Assembly (NCBI GenBank): GCA_037447655.1
Contig: JBBHKE010002713.1
Span: 1 to 64,000 of the forward strand
From: Zygnema cylindricum
Lineage: Eukaryota; Streptophyta; Zygnematophyceae; Zygnematales; Zygnemataceae
Direction of reading: 5' to 3'
DNA length: 64,000 nucleotides
A program made the position numbers and the translations under genes. A model generated the notes under the pieces. That model was not told where the DNA came from. It worked only from the letters and a program-made list of their open reading frames with translations, and did not search any database. Positions 1 through 10,984 of the stretch are shown here, one piece after another (position 1 is the first letter of the stretch; each line of letters starts with the position of its first letter).

Positions 1-706
1 CTCAATACTCAGGTTGTCTTTACCGTTTGCCTCATGATCATTAGTACTTTGGGATTTGGGTCGACATACATGTTGAACACCTTGTGGATCAATTATGAAA
101 AGTTCATTACTATTGTGTCCCTTCATTGTCATTATACTGCTAAGTATGAAAGGTCGGTACATCTACATGCAAGTACGACATTGCACAAAATTTAATCTAA
201 GACCAAGTTAATAGTTTCTCTAGCAATAGTTTTTTAAGTTCTTAAAATTTTGGTTTTTGTTTTCTTTTCTAAACTTAGAAAGCCTTCAACCTAAAATTCC
301 AAATAATCTAACCGTACACTCTGGAAATCTAGCGACAAAATTATAGTATGGTCTCCTTCTAGTAGCGTTTTAGATTTATATAGTATGGCTTCCTGAAATC
401 TAGAGACAAAATTATAGCAGAGTCTCTCTCTTAATAACATACTAAATGCTATAATACGGCCTCGTTTCTCCACACTTTATTACTTATTTGGTGATGGTCC
501 ATATTAATATGGTTATGTCACCAACTCACGTTCCATCAGTCAGTTCAGCGTAATAAAAAAAACCTGACTTTGGTCCAGTTCAAAGATCAATAATTGCAAT
601 AATTGAAAAGGTATGATAGCCAAAAACATTGCTTAACGTTTTTACGACGACCAAGTTTGTTGTTGGTTAGAGAATTTGGACCAATGACGACAAGATTTTA
701 AATATG
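1..706. other. No supported gene (left edge)
   Basis: No gene is supported here. A minus-strand frame is open from the window edge to an ATG at about 162 (some 54 codons, containing FIIDPQGVQHVCR), but I recognise no family and no splice context. The rest is AT-rich with stops in all frames. Confidence 0.4.
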
Positions 707-709
707 TTA

Positions 710-1487
710 GGGTATGTTCCCATGTGCATAAGTAAGGGTTTTTTTCTGTCGTTTTCTTGTAAACTTAGCGCCGTACTGCCTAAGTTGCAACCGTACGAAA
801 GAATCGCAAATTTGTAGAGTACAATTTGCATCTTCCTCAAACTTAGGATGTACGAAAATTTGTCGTCTTGTGTTTTTCAACCTAATTTCACGACAAAAAA
901 TATCATCTTCAACCTTACGTCTAAAACACATGCGCGATGTGTTTTAAAACTATATATTTTCGATAAAAAATAGGAACATACATTCGCACGTGCCGTAACT
1001 TTCGAAAATTTTCATACGATTTCCAAGGACAAAGAAAAGTACAGAATTCGTTATGTTTTGTCTATTTGCGTTCGAATACGACGAAAAAAAGTACACAATT
1101 TGTTTGGTTTTGTCCGCTTTTGTCCAGTACAGATTTTTTTTTTGCTGGGGTCTTCAAATTCCGATGCCATTTTACGTCGACCGGACAGGCGACGCAAAGG
1201 CAAAGCGCATCTTCTTCAACCGTGAAACGACACAGGCTGGAAAGCGGTACATCTACAATGTCACGGTAAGACATGCGACGTCACAAGCAGTTCCAACAAA
1301 TAATGTGCGACGACACAGATTGTAGACGTTGACAACCGTCACAGGTATTGTCGACATATACAATCATCACAAGCGTAAGTTGCGATGTCGTCCTTGCATA
1401 CACAGGGACACTGAAAACTGGGTTCGGTAGATCCGCGCTAAAATACAAAGTAAGTTCGCTAAGTTATAAGTACATGGGGACATACCC
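710..1487. mobile_element. Tourist-like (PIF/Harbinger) MITE, copy T1
   Basis: Non-coding element of 778 bp with inverted ends: GGGTATGTTCCCATGTGCA on the left, and a right end whose reverse complement reads GGGTATGTCCCCATGTAC. It is flanked by TTA at 707-709 and 1488-1490, the target duplication expected of PIF/Harbinger elements. A subterminal block reading TTTTTTCTGTCGTTTTC is shared with the copies at 1491 and 61658. No transposase is encoded; the short ORFs inside are chance. Superfamily is inferred from the TTA target and end sequence only. Confidence 0.7.
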
Positions 1488-1490
1488 TTA

Positions 1491-2228
1491 GGGTGCGTTT
1501 CTGTGTGCCAAAGTAAGGGTTTTTTTTCTGTCGTTTTCCTAGAAAACTTAGAGCCGTACCGCGTAAGTTTCAACCGTACAAAAAAATAGAGAAAAAGAGA
1601 AGTACATTTTGCGTCATCCTCGAATTTAAGATGTACTTCATGTTGTCGTCTTGTGTTCTTCGACCCACGGCCACGCCAAAAAACGCCATCTTCAAACTTT
1701 TCTTTAAAATACAGGGCCGATGTGTTTTAAAACAAAGTATTTTTCAGGAACAAATAAGAACACGTATTCGCACGTGGATTTTTTTTTACAAAAATTTAAA
1801 AAGAATCCAAGCGACGGTTAAAGGTACACTATTCGTTATATTTTGTCCGTTTGCGTCCATCAAAGTACACAATTTATTGTGTTTTGTCGTGTTTCGTTTG
1901 GTACGGACTTTACCATTCCAGGGTCTGAAAATTTCGATGCCATTTGACGAAATCTTGAGAAATCTTTGAGGGCGCCCCAACAAGTCGCCTCTCTCAGGCA
2001 GCCTCGCATTCTCGCGAGGTTCAAGGCAATTTTTTACAATTTGGTGCGTCATCACAGATTGTACATTGTCGACAGCCGTCAAGGGGCATTGTCGACGTAT
2101 ATAATCGTCACGCCTTTAAGTGACAACTTCGTTTGGTACACATAGGGACACCCGAAATCCGGGTCCGCCAGATCTGAGCTAAAAAACAAAGAAAATTCTC
2201 TAAGCTTGTAGTACATAGAGACGCACCC
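1491..2228. mobile_element. Tourist-like MITE, copy T2, abutting T1
   Basis: Element of 738 bp. Its left end is GGGTGCGTTTCTGTGTGCC, and its right end reverse-complements to GGGTGCGTCTCTATGTAC. TTA lies on both sides (1488-1490 and 2229-2231). The left TTA is the same three bases that bound T1 on its right, so the two elements sit head to tail sharing one target triplet. The interior resembles T1 and T3 (CTGTCGTTTTC block, AAAAAACAAAG near the right end). Non-autonomous. Confidence 0.7.
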
Positions 2229-2231
2229 TTA

Positions 2232-3021
2232 GTTAAGTAAACGCATCGAAACCATAGTTCAAAAGTAGGTGAAAGTAGGCCCAAACAATATGCCTATTGT
2301 ATGCAAAACATACAGTATGACCATAAGACCCATATTGTATTCGGACCTATTCAGACCAATTAAAACATTCGGACAAAAAATTGGACCAATTAAAACATTC
2401 TGTCCAAAAAAATTTATTTACACCGTCAGATTCGGACGATCGGACGGTCGCTGATCAAAGTAGCGATCTAAGAAGATGACATGAATAGCCCATAACACAC
2501 CTTACGATTAAGGCGCCGATCAAAGGCCTACCATAAAAACGCCTACTTTTGAACTATGATCGAAACTTTGATACGTTTTGGGTTTAAAAAGAAAATGGGT
2601 GAAAAATATTTCTACACCAATCACGTTGTGAGTTGTCCCCGGATAAATTTTCTGTGTAATCGAATAAATGTTTTACACGCGTCGCAGTACAACATTCTAC
2701 CAATGCAATGATTACTAATTAGTAATTACCTATGCTGGTGGGGGCCCCCCACCAGCTCACGGGTGGCCACGACCACCTCTTGCAACTATTGCGCAGCTCA
2801 AGAACTGAGATGATGGAACCCTACTTCCAGTTCCAGTACCAGAAAATCGTGTGTAACTGAGGAACTGGATGCATGGAATCTCATCCGAACAACTTCATCA
2901 TTTTTTACTTTTTAGATTCTCGTACTGTAACTTAGTATAATTTAGAATTTCGTACATACAGTACAATATAGTACAGTACATTACAGTACTGTAGAGTACA
3001 GTACAGTACAGTTCTATAATG
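2232..3021. other. Intergenic; palindrome and GTAC-rich tract
   Basis: No gene is seen. A near-perfect palindrome of G/C runs sits at 2734-2756 (arms GCTGGTGGGGG and CCCCCACCAGC). From about 2925 to 3010 the tetramer GTAC and the trimer ACA recur densely (GTACAGTACAGTACAG). Neither suggests coding. Confidence 0.5.
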
Positions 3022-3023
3022 TA

Positions 3024-3524
3024 CACCGCTAATCGTAATTAGAGTAAATTACTCTAATTCGGTCGCTCGAAATTTCGACCCTATCACATGAAATAGAGTA
3101 GATGATTATAATTTTTTCATTATTCCATTTAAGGGAAAGTTTAATTAGCGTTTTTAATTCTAATATAGGTTCTTTTTAAATAGTGTGGAATACGGACGAC
3201 CTCAGACCGTGCAAAATTGTACTTTAATAAGTAAAAAAGTACAAATAATGATTTAATACAGGCCGTTATCATGTAACTGCGTTTTAACAAACCGCGTAGT
3301 GCAAACGTCATAGTGACGATAAACTGTACGTTTTGCCAAATTCTGTACGATTACCCTATTTACAGTAGAGGATATTAGCGTGCCAAATTAGAGTACTTAA
3401 ATAAATTAGAGTAAACTTCATAGTTGAAACAGCTCAATCACACAAATTAGCGTTCATTACTCTAATTTAGTTTTTTAGTTTTTGTACTCTAATTTTTTCA
3501 CTACTCTAATTACGATTCGCGGTG
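3024..3524. mobile_element. TA-MITE, copy C1 (TIR CACCGCGAATCG family)
   Basis: Element of 501 bp bounded by TA at 3022-3023 and 3525-3526. The left end CACCGCTAATCGTAATTAG and the reverse complement of the right end, CACCGCGAATCGTAATTAG, differ by one base. The interior holds a diverged stretch shared with C3 and C5 (around 3190-3270). The TA target is compatible with Tc1/mariner, but the TIR is not one I can assign. No coding capacity. Confidence 0.7.
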
Positions 3525-3699
3525 TAGTTCATTAATTTAAATTTTTTCGTACAGTATTTAGAAACTACAAGTGTGTGTGGAAATTGATAATTTGACCTGT
3601 ATTTTCTGGCACGAAGAAAGTTGACCGCTTTCCTTTCAAATTAATCTCCACTTTACTGTAAAATTGTAAACCTTTTTTTCATTTCAAACATTTTATTTT

Positions 3700-3850
3700 A
3701 AGTTAATCCTGCTGAAATTTGTTACAGATTATTAAAATCCTATCGCAAACTGTTACAAACTGGTACGATCTGTTGCAGTTTATCACAAACTATTAACAAT
3801 CTATTGCAAACCCTAATCAGCCATTACAAACCTTCACAAACTATTGCAGC
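3700..3850. repeat. Degenerate ACAAACT-type short tandem repeat upstream of p24
   Basis: The 150 bp before the p24 ATG repeat a loose 12-15 bp word (TGTTACAAACT, TGGTACGATCTGTTGCA, TATCACAAACTATT, ATTGCAAAC). It covers the likely promoter and 5' UTR. No clear TATA box or other element can be assigned. Confidence 0.45.
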
Positions 3851-3851
3851 C

Positions 3852-6800
3852 ATGATTTCACATGCTGTGCCTTCTACAAAAAGTACAACTGTACTTTTTG
3901 CTGTTTTTTTTCTTTCTGCATCTTTTTTTTTAGATACAGTGCATTCCATCCGATTCACACTCGACAGAAAAGAATGTTTCACTCATCATGTGGACGAAGA
4001 AGGAGCCATGATCCATGGCTCCTTTGTTGTCGTTAGTAGCGACAATGCCTGGGCATCTTCTTTCGAGAAAGCTGGAGTTGACCTAGTGGTAAAATATATA
4101 ATCTATTTAACTTTATGATCTGTTCAACTTTATGATTTATTTGACTTTATGGTTTATTCGACTTTTTGTTTTGTTGAACTGTAAAATCCTCTTCCTCTCT
4201 TGAGTATATTATAAAATCTTTGAATCTTGGATTTTTTTTCATTCTTTTTTGCAAAATGTTTGGTCCTTTTGGCTAATAAAATGCTCTTCTCCTCCCTCTC
4301 TCTTCTCCTCCCTCTTCTCCTCTCTCTTCTCCTCCCTCTTCTCCTCCCTCTTCTCCTCCCTTCTCTCCTCCCTCTTCTCCTCCCTCTTCTCCTCCCTCTT
4401 CTCCTCCCTTCTCTCCTCCCTCTTCTCCTCCCTCTTCTCCTCCCTCTTCTCCTCCCTTCTCTCCTCCCTCTTCTCCTCCCTCTTCTCCTCCCTCTTCTCC
4501 TCCCTTCTCTCCTCCCTCTTCTCCTCCCTCTTCTCCTCCCTCTTCTCCTCCCTTCTCTCCTCCCTCTTCTCCTCCCTCTTCTCCTCCCTCTTCTCCTCCC
4601 TTCTCTCCTCCCTCTTCTCCTCCCTCTTCTCCTCCCTCTTCTCCTCCCTTCTCTCCTCCCTCTTCTCCTCCCTCTTCTCCTCCCTCTTCTCCTCCCTCTT
4701 CTCCTCCCTCTTCTCCTCCCTCTTCTCCTCCCTCTTCTCCTCCCTCTTCTCCTCCCTCTTCTCCTCCCTCTTCTCCTCCCTCTTCTCCTCCCTCTTCTCC
4801 TCCCTCTTGAGTAAAAAAATTTGCAGGTGGAGGCACCTGTTGGCTACCATGTTTACGCGGCGAGGGAGAGAACGGAGGACAAATTCACATTTGTGGCAGT
4901 TAGAAAGGGAGATTACAAATTTTGTTTTACAAATCACGCTCCAATTCACGAGAGTATTGCATTTGAGGTTTATTCTGGCCACCATTTGACTCAACATCAT
5001 GAGGAGGTTGCCAAGAACGGTATGTTTTTGGACTGTTTTTTGAACTTTTTTTTGAAGTTGTGGTTTTATGTTTTTGAACTTGTTGTAAAGCTATCAAAAG
5101 TTTTTTGAAAGAATCTCCCAGGCTCCTCTGTAAGTTTAAGTTTTGTTTGTAGAGCACATAGGCACTTCACTTGCATCATTCATAGAATTCCCCCCTTCTT
5201 CGCTGAAAAGAAAAGCTTTTAAAGACTTGTTTTTTGGAATGCCATAGTCAGAAATGCGAAATCCAACATTTTTTATTGGTAAGGCTACTTTTGGCATTCT
5301 TTGTAAGTCAAAAAATGTGCGAGAAGTGGGGAGAGGGTCTTTTCTGTTAAGCACAATGGAATCCTTTTGATCTACAGTTTACCTTGCAAAGCGTATGAAC
5401 TCATGACTTAGGTTTTTATCGCCATTTTTTGTTATTCATTATTCAATTCGTTACTCGTTATTCGTTACCCATGATCCATTCACGATTACCATGAGCCGAC
5501 TTTTAGTTTCTAGGACATACTCCTTTCTGAAACGTGTTAAACCTTTGCTGTACAGCTGGTATTGCTATTAGAGTTACCATTTCTTAGCCACCTATATCAT
5601 TTTTTCTCCGTGCATACACGCGCGATTTTCACTTGGAAGTGACCAATCGGAAGGTAGGAGTCTTCTTTTCCATCGCAACCTTCCGATTGGAAAGCCGATA
5701 AGTTTTCAAAAAGAGAAATGAGTTTAAAGGGTGAAACAAATAGTATTCCTAATAATGGTTCCTGGGTGCAGTTGGAGTGGACATGCCAATTTTAGATGCG
5801 GTTTGATTTTCAAGCCTATTCCTAGATTAGGGTTATTCACAGAAATCAGAGACTCTAAACTTCGTATATTGCAAGCATCCGTGTAGGCCTTTGCTTTGCC
5901 TCCTTAATTTAGAGTGGTGATGTCCCATCCATATTATCGGTCTGGCCAAACTAATTTAAGTGGTTTAGTGTAGCAGCATAGTCTGTTTTCACGTCATACA
6001 TTTTTCAGCGAGAAGTCTTTCTGTGTGTAGTGACTGCAAGCACTTTACACAAAAAATTTCCTTTTCGTTGTCTTCCTACTTCAACCTTTTACTCAAGACA
6101 GGCAGTTTATCCGGAAGTTTATTTCATAGTGGGTGGAGTCTGGGGACTGTTTGCCTGCCTGGAGTCAGTAAGGACTTAAGATGGATTACGGTAGGGTAAT
6201 CATATGGAATGGATTAAAACCTCTACCGACTTTCATTTTATGCCATAGGTGTGTTTTGCAAGTCGGAGTTGACATGGGAGGGTTAAGCAAGTGGATGTGT
6301 TTTCTTATTGCAGAACATTTTGATCCTCTTTTGGAACACATTCAAGAATTGGAGGATTCACTAATGAATGTTTTCTATGAGTGCCGTTGGCTATTTGCGC
6401 AAGCAGAGCGTCAAGCAGAATGTAAGTTGCCGTGAAAACTTAGAAAACCTTTACAAACTCTTGAAAGTTCTAAACTGGTCTTTAATTAATCGATAACTAT
6501 CCTGTGGATTGCTATTAAGGTTAGTAACACTAATTGGTGAATCGTTATTAGGGTCAACAAAACGAATTTTTGAAATGCTACTGAGGGGCAATGACATTAA
6601 AATGTCTCTCGTTTTTGCGTTTTTTTTCTTAATGATTATGTTCAGAACACTAATTTTGCAAGTGGTCAATAATCGCCGACGTCTCTTGTAACTTGATTAT
6701 AATTAATTACACTTAAGAGCATAAATTATTTCTTTCCTCCAGTAGTATCTCGAGTAATGTTTTTTTTTTTCGGTGCATTGTATTGATGCTTCCTGGACAA

Positions 6801-7171
6801 GGATTCACTTGCATGCTTTGTTTTGACTGTCAACTTTAATGTCTTACTTTGGCTACTCCCAAGTTCCTAAATAATATCAGTTTTTAGGGTTAACAATCAG
6901 TTTTTTCTTCAACTTCGATAAATCCTGCCTGTCAGAGTGAACAAACTCCTTACCAAAGGGATTTTTTTTTTTCCTTTTGGTCAGGTTTTTTATTCTGAAG
7001 TTATAACGTTTTGGTATTATTTTGTTTGTTTTTGCAGTGAGCAAAATCACAAGTCAGAGGCTGGTAATGAAAGCTTTCTTGCAATCCTTTGCTCTGATTG
7101 GTGCAAGTACACTTCAAGTGTACCTTCTCCGCCGGTTATTCGAGAAAAAACTTCGCCAGAGTCGAGTTTAA
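3852..7171 (+). CDS. p24 family (EMP24/GP25L, GOLD domain) cargo receptor, p24-beta-like
   Basis: Complete four-exon gene: 3852-4088, 4827-5019, 6314-6421 and 7038-7171. All introns are GT/AG with matching phases, giving 223 aa. Residues 1-32 are a signal peptide; the ATG at 3852 is chosen because it starts just before the hydrophobic core. The GOLD domain begins SIRFTLDRKECF and carries the two conserved cysteines (RKECF and YKFCFTN). A coiled-coil-type segment follows (EHFDPLLEHIQELEDSLMNV), then one membrane span (FALIGASTLQVYLL) and a short cytosolic tail RRLFEKKLRQSRV. The tail's aromatic and basic residues are the COPII/COPI contact region in this family, and its form resembles plant p24-beta. 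p24 proteins form hetero-oligomers that load cargo into ER-Golgi vesicles. Intron 1 contains a large pyrimidine minisatellite. The family call is firm; the beta subclass is inferred from the tail. Confidence 0.92.
4290..4808. repeat. Pure-pyrimidine minisatellite in p24 intron 1
   Basis: About 520 bp of uninterrupted C/T on the plus strand, built from the 12-mer CTCCCTCTTCTC. In the first two thirds every fourth unit is a variant (CTCCCTTCTCTC), making a higher-order period near 47-48 bp. The last third is homogeneous 12-mers. Long ORFs in several frames on both strands here (Leu/Ser-Pro-rich or Glu-rich) are artefacts of the period being a multiple of three. The acceptor at 4824-4826 follows within 20 bp. 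Confidence 0.95.
5643..5690. repeat. Perfect 13-bp inverted repeat in p24 intron 2
   Basis: CCAATCGGAAGGT at 5643-5655 and its exact reverse complement at 5678-5690, with a 22-bp loop. Flanking words (GCTATTAGAGTTACC on the left, TATTCCTAATAATGG on the right) resemble the decayed ends of the TA-MITE C4 near 10.5 kb, so this is probably the core of an old related foldback element. Confidence 0.55.
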
Positions 7172-9374
7172 GTCAGTTGGAGAGGGAAAAAAAATGTCAC
7201 GAGGAGAAAAACCTAAAATGAGTTTTTTGACTTGGGATTTTCTGTGGATAAATATGATGACCACTATGAATTTTTGACCTTGTACTTATTTCTACCACAA
7301 GGGCTCGTAAAAGTCGTTGATGTCCATACGAGAACTCTTTGGACTCTATCACATATTAAAAGGAAAATGCAGGATGTTAACCGGTGGTCATATTTTGTCT
7401 TATGTGAGCGGTTATCTTTTGCCTTATGCGAAGCTTGTGTATTTCAGTGCAACTTTAGTGCTGAGAGAGAGGGAGAGGGAGAGAAGGGGGAGAGAGAGAG
7501 AGAGAGAGATTTATTTATGAGGCACTCCTCTTGAAGATCTTCGGAACCGTGGGAGGAAGCGGGAGTCATGTGATGTAGCCTTTAGGGTTTGGTTTGGGAC
7601 AATTACATTATTGGGTGGTGTCTACGCCCTTCGATTTCAAGAAAATGTCACATATTTTAAATCTGACGAAGTCAGATAGAAAATAAGCAATTTTTTAAAA
7701 GGCAATGAGGCTTGTGCACCCTTCTAAAACCAAAAGCTTCATAGTTTCACCATTGTGTTTTCTTAATAAAGTCTTACGTCGTTTCTGAAACATTCGAACA
7801 AGGGAAGTAGCTGGATTGCCGTGACCTTGTTTGAGCTGTTTTCGGAGGACTTTCTCCTTTCTAAAACGATATTTTTCTCGTCTCGAGTTTTATTCTTAGA
7901 ATTTTATTCAATTTTTCTTCAAACGGTCTTCTCAAAACCATTTAAGGTATCTTTTTTTGTCAGTGTAATCACTGGCGATGTTCAAGATGATGTGCGTTTT
8001 TGACATACATGTCGTCCTGTTTGTTTTTATGGATTGGTCGGAACCCTAAAACTTGTGGATCTTTTCGCAGTTTACGCTTGCTCGTTCCATAATGATGATT
8101 GCAGAAAATTACGTGTGAAAGAAAAGTAGTTATAGTAAATTTACAATCTTCCATCTCAATAACCTGACATATGATGCATATAAATGAAAGTGTGAAGGCA
8201 ACCCATGTCAGGAATATAATGAACATCAAAGGTGAAAGCGGAAGCTTTGAAAAACAGAGAACATTGCTAAAACTCAATGCCAGGTATAAAATACAAACTG
8301 AATACAAAATGCAATACCAAAACTCAAAGCTTAGCAAAACTAGCAGTCTTACCAATAACATAGTTAAGCTCCTTGTAAAGAAGTAGATTTTATTTCCATA
8401 AAACCCGATGGTAAGACCATCAAAGTACAAAACATGCTTGTAACTAAAAAGAGTTGACGACCATCAAAGGTAAAAGTCGAAAATCCTTAAGGACAAAGTA
8501 TACCAAAGGTTGTTTAAAAGCCTAAAAGAGGAAGCAAGTACAACAAAAACCAAACTTCAAATACTACAAACTACCTCAGATACTGTAGCCTTAGACTTCA
8601 CTCCGTTTATCTTCTCCTCAATTTTTTGTTGTGCTTCGCTTGCGAATTAGCTTGTTGCACCATTCCCTTTTAGGCAAGCCCCGTTGCATATGTGGTTAGC
8701 CTATAGACGTGCAAGGGATCCATTTGCTTCGTTGCTCACATGGTGGGGAGCATTCACAGCACACGACATGGTGCGGGATGCAATAGCCGTCGTAGGTGTG
8801 AAGCAGGATACACAGTCAAGCACGTGGTGTCGCATATACTACCGCCATGTCCTCAATCTAGGGGAACACGTGGCCCTCGTGTGGATCTTGTGTTTCTAGA
8901 CCGCGCAGCGAGAACATTGGGTGACGTAGTCCTTACAAACCCTAAAAGATTCCATGTTTCCTCACGCGCAGCATTGCATACTGGTGTTGCGGCTTAGGAT
9001 GCAACAGCCTCCAAAGAACGGGACTAAGCGCACCGAGACCCAGCTGATAGTTTCACACCATTTGTTAGCGGACCAAAGGCATCTGTTATTCAACAGCTCC
9101 GCAAATAGTCATGTGATTTTCGTTATTATGAGCAGTCACTGCGCATCGTTACAAGGGTCAACAAAAGTTGGTCGTTACTTTTTTGACCGAAAAAATTATT
9201 GAAATTGTTTGCGGCTCTCTTTGAGGGACTTTATCTGCCATGCCCCCCTTGCGCTAAATTCGCATTAGCACCAATAAATCCAAATCGCTGATGAAAATGG
9301 GCAGTTTTCGGTAATATTGTGCTCGGGTTTCAATGTTTAAGAATGCCCAATTTCGTGCAGCTATATCTAAAATA
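7172..9374. other. Intergenic, no recognisable gene; GA tract
   Basis: No supported gene. A GA-rich simple repeat lies at about 7463-7510. A 153-codon minus-strand frame (7969-8430) is hydrophobic and unrecognised, and lies in AT-rich DNA. 8680-9000 is somewhat richer in GC with overlapping open frames on the plus strand but no family match. I treat all of these as non-coding. Confidence 0.5.
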
Positions 9375-9448
9375 TGCTCTCCCTCAGGCTCGAACTGAGG
9401 ACCTCTTGCGTGTAAAGCAAGCGTGATAACCAACTATACTAAGAGAGC
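9375..9448 (-). tRNA. tRNA-Val (anticodon UAC)
   Basis: 74-nt cloverleaf on the minus strand. Acceptor GCTCTCT pairs with GGAGAGC, with discriminator A at 9375. The anticodon stem CTTGC/GCAAG encloses loop TTTACAC, giving anticodon TAC. The T-arm is CTCAG-TTCGAGC-CTGAG. There is no intron. Compared with the second copy at 10985, the D-stem has A in place of G (TAGTATAG against TAGTGTAG), which gives an A-C mismatch and changes one A-box base, so this copy may be weaker. Confidence 0.9.
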
Positions 9449-9746
9449 GAGCCCTTGCGATCGCACTATTAAAATTTAATACAAAATTAAAATCAAAAAC
9501 AATAAATGAAATATGAAAAATAAACTGTGCTATGTTTCATGACCGGCTCATTTTGAGCCACTTAAACAGTGGTATCAGCACTATTTGAAGTGATTGTTTT
9601 TGAGACCCAAAACTCAGAAATGATTGTTAATGACGTTACTACACCGCCCGTCGTTCTGGCCAAAAATCATAAAATAGTATTAGCGAATTTATTCAAGGCC
9701 GTGGACTTATGTCTGCCACGTCGCCTCGCATTAAATCTGTACAGTA

Positions 9747-9943
9747 CACCGCCAATCGCTATTAGAGTACATAACGCTAATCGGTGCCCCTAAATTTTGA
9801 CCCCAAAACCTGAAATAGAATTAATAACGCTATTTAAGTACGTGGACCATAATCTGCCACGTCTCAGGCACTAAACTAGAATCAATAACGCTAATTTTTT
9901 TTTGACGCTATTTAATCCTTGACTCTAATAGCGATTGGCGGTG
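9747..9943. mobile_element. Short TA-MITE, copy C2
   Basis: 197 bp between TA 9745-9746 and TA 9944-9945. The left end CACCGCCAATCGCTATTAG and the right end (reverse complement CACCGCCAATCGCTATTAG) match exactly. The interior includes an inverted pair around GCCACGT. The right TA is also the left TA of the next element, C3. Confidence 0.75.
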
Positions 9944-9945
9944 TA

Positions 9946-10496
9946 CACCGCGAATCGTTATTAGAGTATACAACTCTAATTTGGGTCCCTGAAATTTTGG
10001 TTTTTTTTTTTAAATAGCATACATGATTTTATTTTTTCCTTTACGTTAATTTACGTACAGTACAAAATGGCGTAAAGAATGAAAGTACAGTAAGATCTAA
10101 ATAGTATAGTGTACGGTCGATGTCAGAACGTACATAAGTGTACCTTTTCAAGTAAAAATTTACAAAAAGTGAATTAGATCAGACGCGCACGCATAGGAAC
10201 GTGCGCTCAGAAAACGGGATTCAATCTGGTCGCATAACTGCCGTAAATTTGTCTGACATGTACAGTTATTTAAATTTCGCGACGGCGTACTGGTTCTAAT
10301 ATTTTGTACGGATGAACATATTAATGTATACAATTGTACGGCGATTATTCCTTTTTTTGCAACTTCCAAATTAACATTAACGCCAAAACTAGAATACACG
10401 TTTTTTTTGAAGATTTTCAAATTCCTAATAGCATTAACAACGATAATTTATTTCTAAACACTAGTTAAAATTTGACACTAATAACGATTCGCGGTG
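9946..10496. mobile_element. TA-MITE, copy C3
   Basis: 551 bp between TA 9944-9945 and TA 10497-10498. Both ends read CACCGCGAATCGTTATTAG inward. The interior is clearly homologous, in inverted orientation, to C5 near 62.6-63.1 kb (shared features include the ACGTGCGCTCAG region and TTGTACGGCG). The 86-codon minus frame inside is not considered a gene. Confidence 0.8.
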
Positions 10497-10513
10497 TACT
10501 ATATTGTACAGTA

Positions 10514-10831
10514 CTCCAAGTATCGCTATTAGTGTTGATATTTTTATTTCGCTTTAAACATTTTTTTTCCGTACAGGCTTGTCGGATTATGGATCTGACG
10601 GTTGCAGTTGAAAGCCGAGATGAATCGCTATTAGTGTTAATGATTTTTTATTTTCTTAAAACATTTGTTTTCGTACACTTTTGTCGGATTGTCACTCGGA
10701 GATGACCAAAGGGAAGGTGAGAATCTTGACTTTTAATCGCAACCGTCAGATCCATAATCCTACATACATGTACGGAGAAAAGATGTTTTAAGCGGCAAAA
10801 AAAACATTAACCCTAATAACGATACACGGTG
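10514..10831. mobile_element. Foldback TA-MITE, copy C4 (diverged)
   Basis: 318 bp bounded by TA at 10512-10513 and 10832-10833. The ends CTCCAAGTATCGCTATTAG and, reverse-complemented, CACCGTGTATCGTTATTAG are related to C1-C3. Inverted similarity extends about 90 bp inward (CGGATTATGGATCTGACGGTTGC against GCAACCGTCAGATCCATAATCC). The left arm contains an internal duplication, since GAATCGCTATTAGTGTTAATG recurs at about 10622. Confidence 0.65.
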
Positions 10832-10931
10832 TAGTTTCAGATTAACACTCGACGCTATGTATGATCGAGTGATAGGGCGTTGTGCGGATGTGCTACCAAA
10901 ACTGCAAAATATAATATGATGGATTTTATGA

Positions 10932-10957
10932 TCTCCCTCAGGCTCGATCTGAGGACC
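10932..10957 (-). pseudogene. tRNA-Val 3'-end fragment (T-arm and acceptor strand)
   Basis: 26 bp matching the T-arm and 3' acceptor strand of the tRNA-Val gene 53 bp away, with one change (CGATCTGA for CGAACTGA). Flanking words repeat too (CCAAAACTGCAAAATATAATAT against CCAAAACTGCATAATTTAATAT), so this is half of a local tandem duplication of about 60 bp that caught the end of the tRNA gene. It is not a functional tRNA. Confidence 0.8.
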
Positions 10958-10984
10958 TATCCAAAACTGCATAATTTAATATTG

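Noticed and set aside
1-162. Open minus-strand frame at the left edge
   Set aside because: Only about 54 codons, unrecognised, and no clear splice site.
3804-3851. Upstream extension of p24 to position 3804
   Set aside because: It would need a TTG start; the ATG at 3852 sits correctly before the signal peptide.
4227-5000. Long ORFs (up to 253 codons) on both strands over the pyrimidine tract
   Set aside because: All are products of a 12-bp repeat with no stops in several frames; the flanking residues are p24 exon 2 in the wrong frame or intron.
7969-8430. 153-codon hydrophobic minus-strand ORF
   Set aside because: AT-rich, no recognisable domain and no splice or neighbour support; composition fits chance.
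8684-9202. Possible small host gene in the GC-richer stretch
   Set aside because: Three overlapping frames of 71-85 codons in different phases, none with a recognisable motif or splice context.
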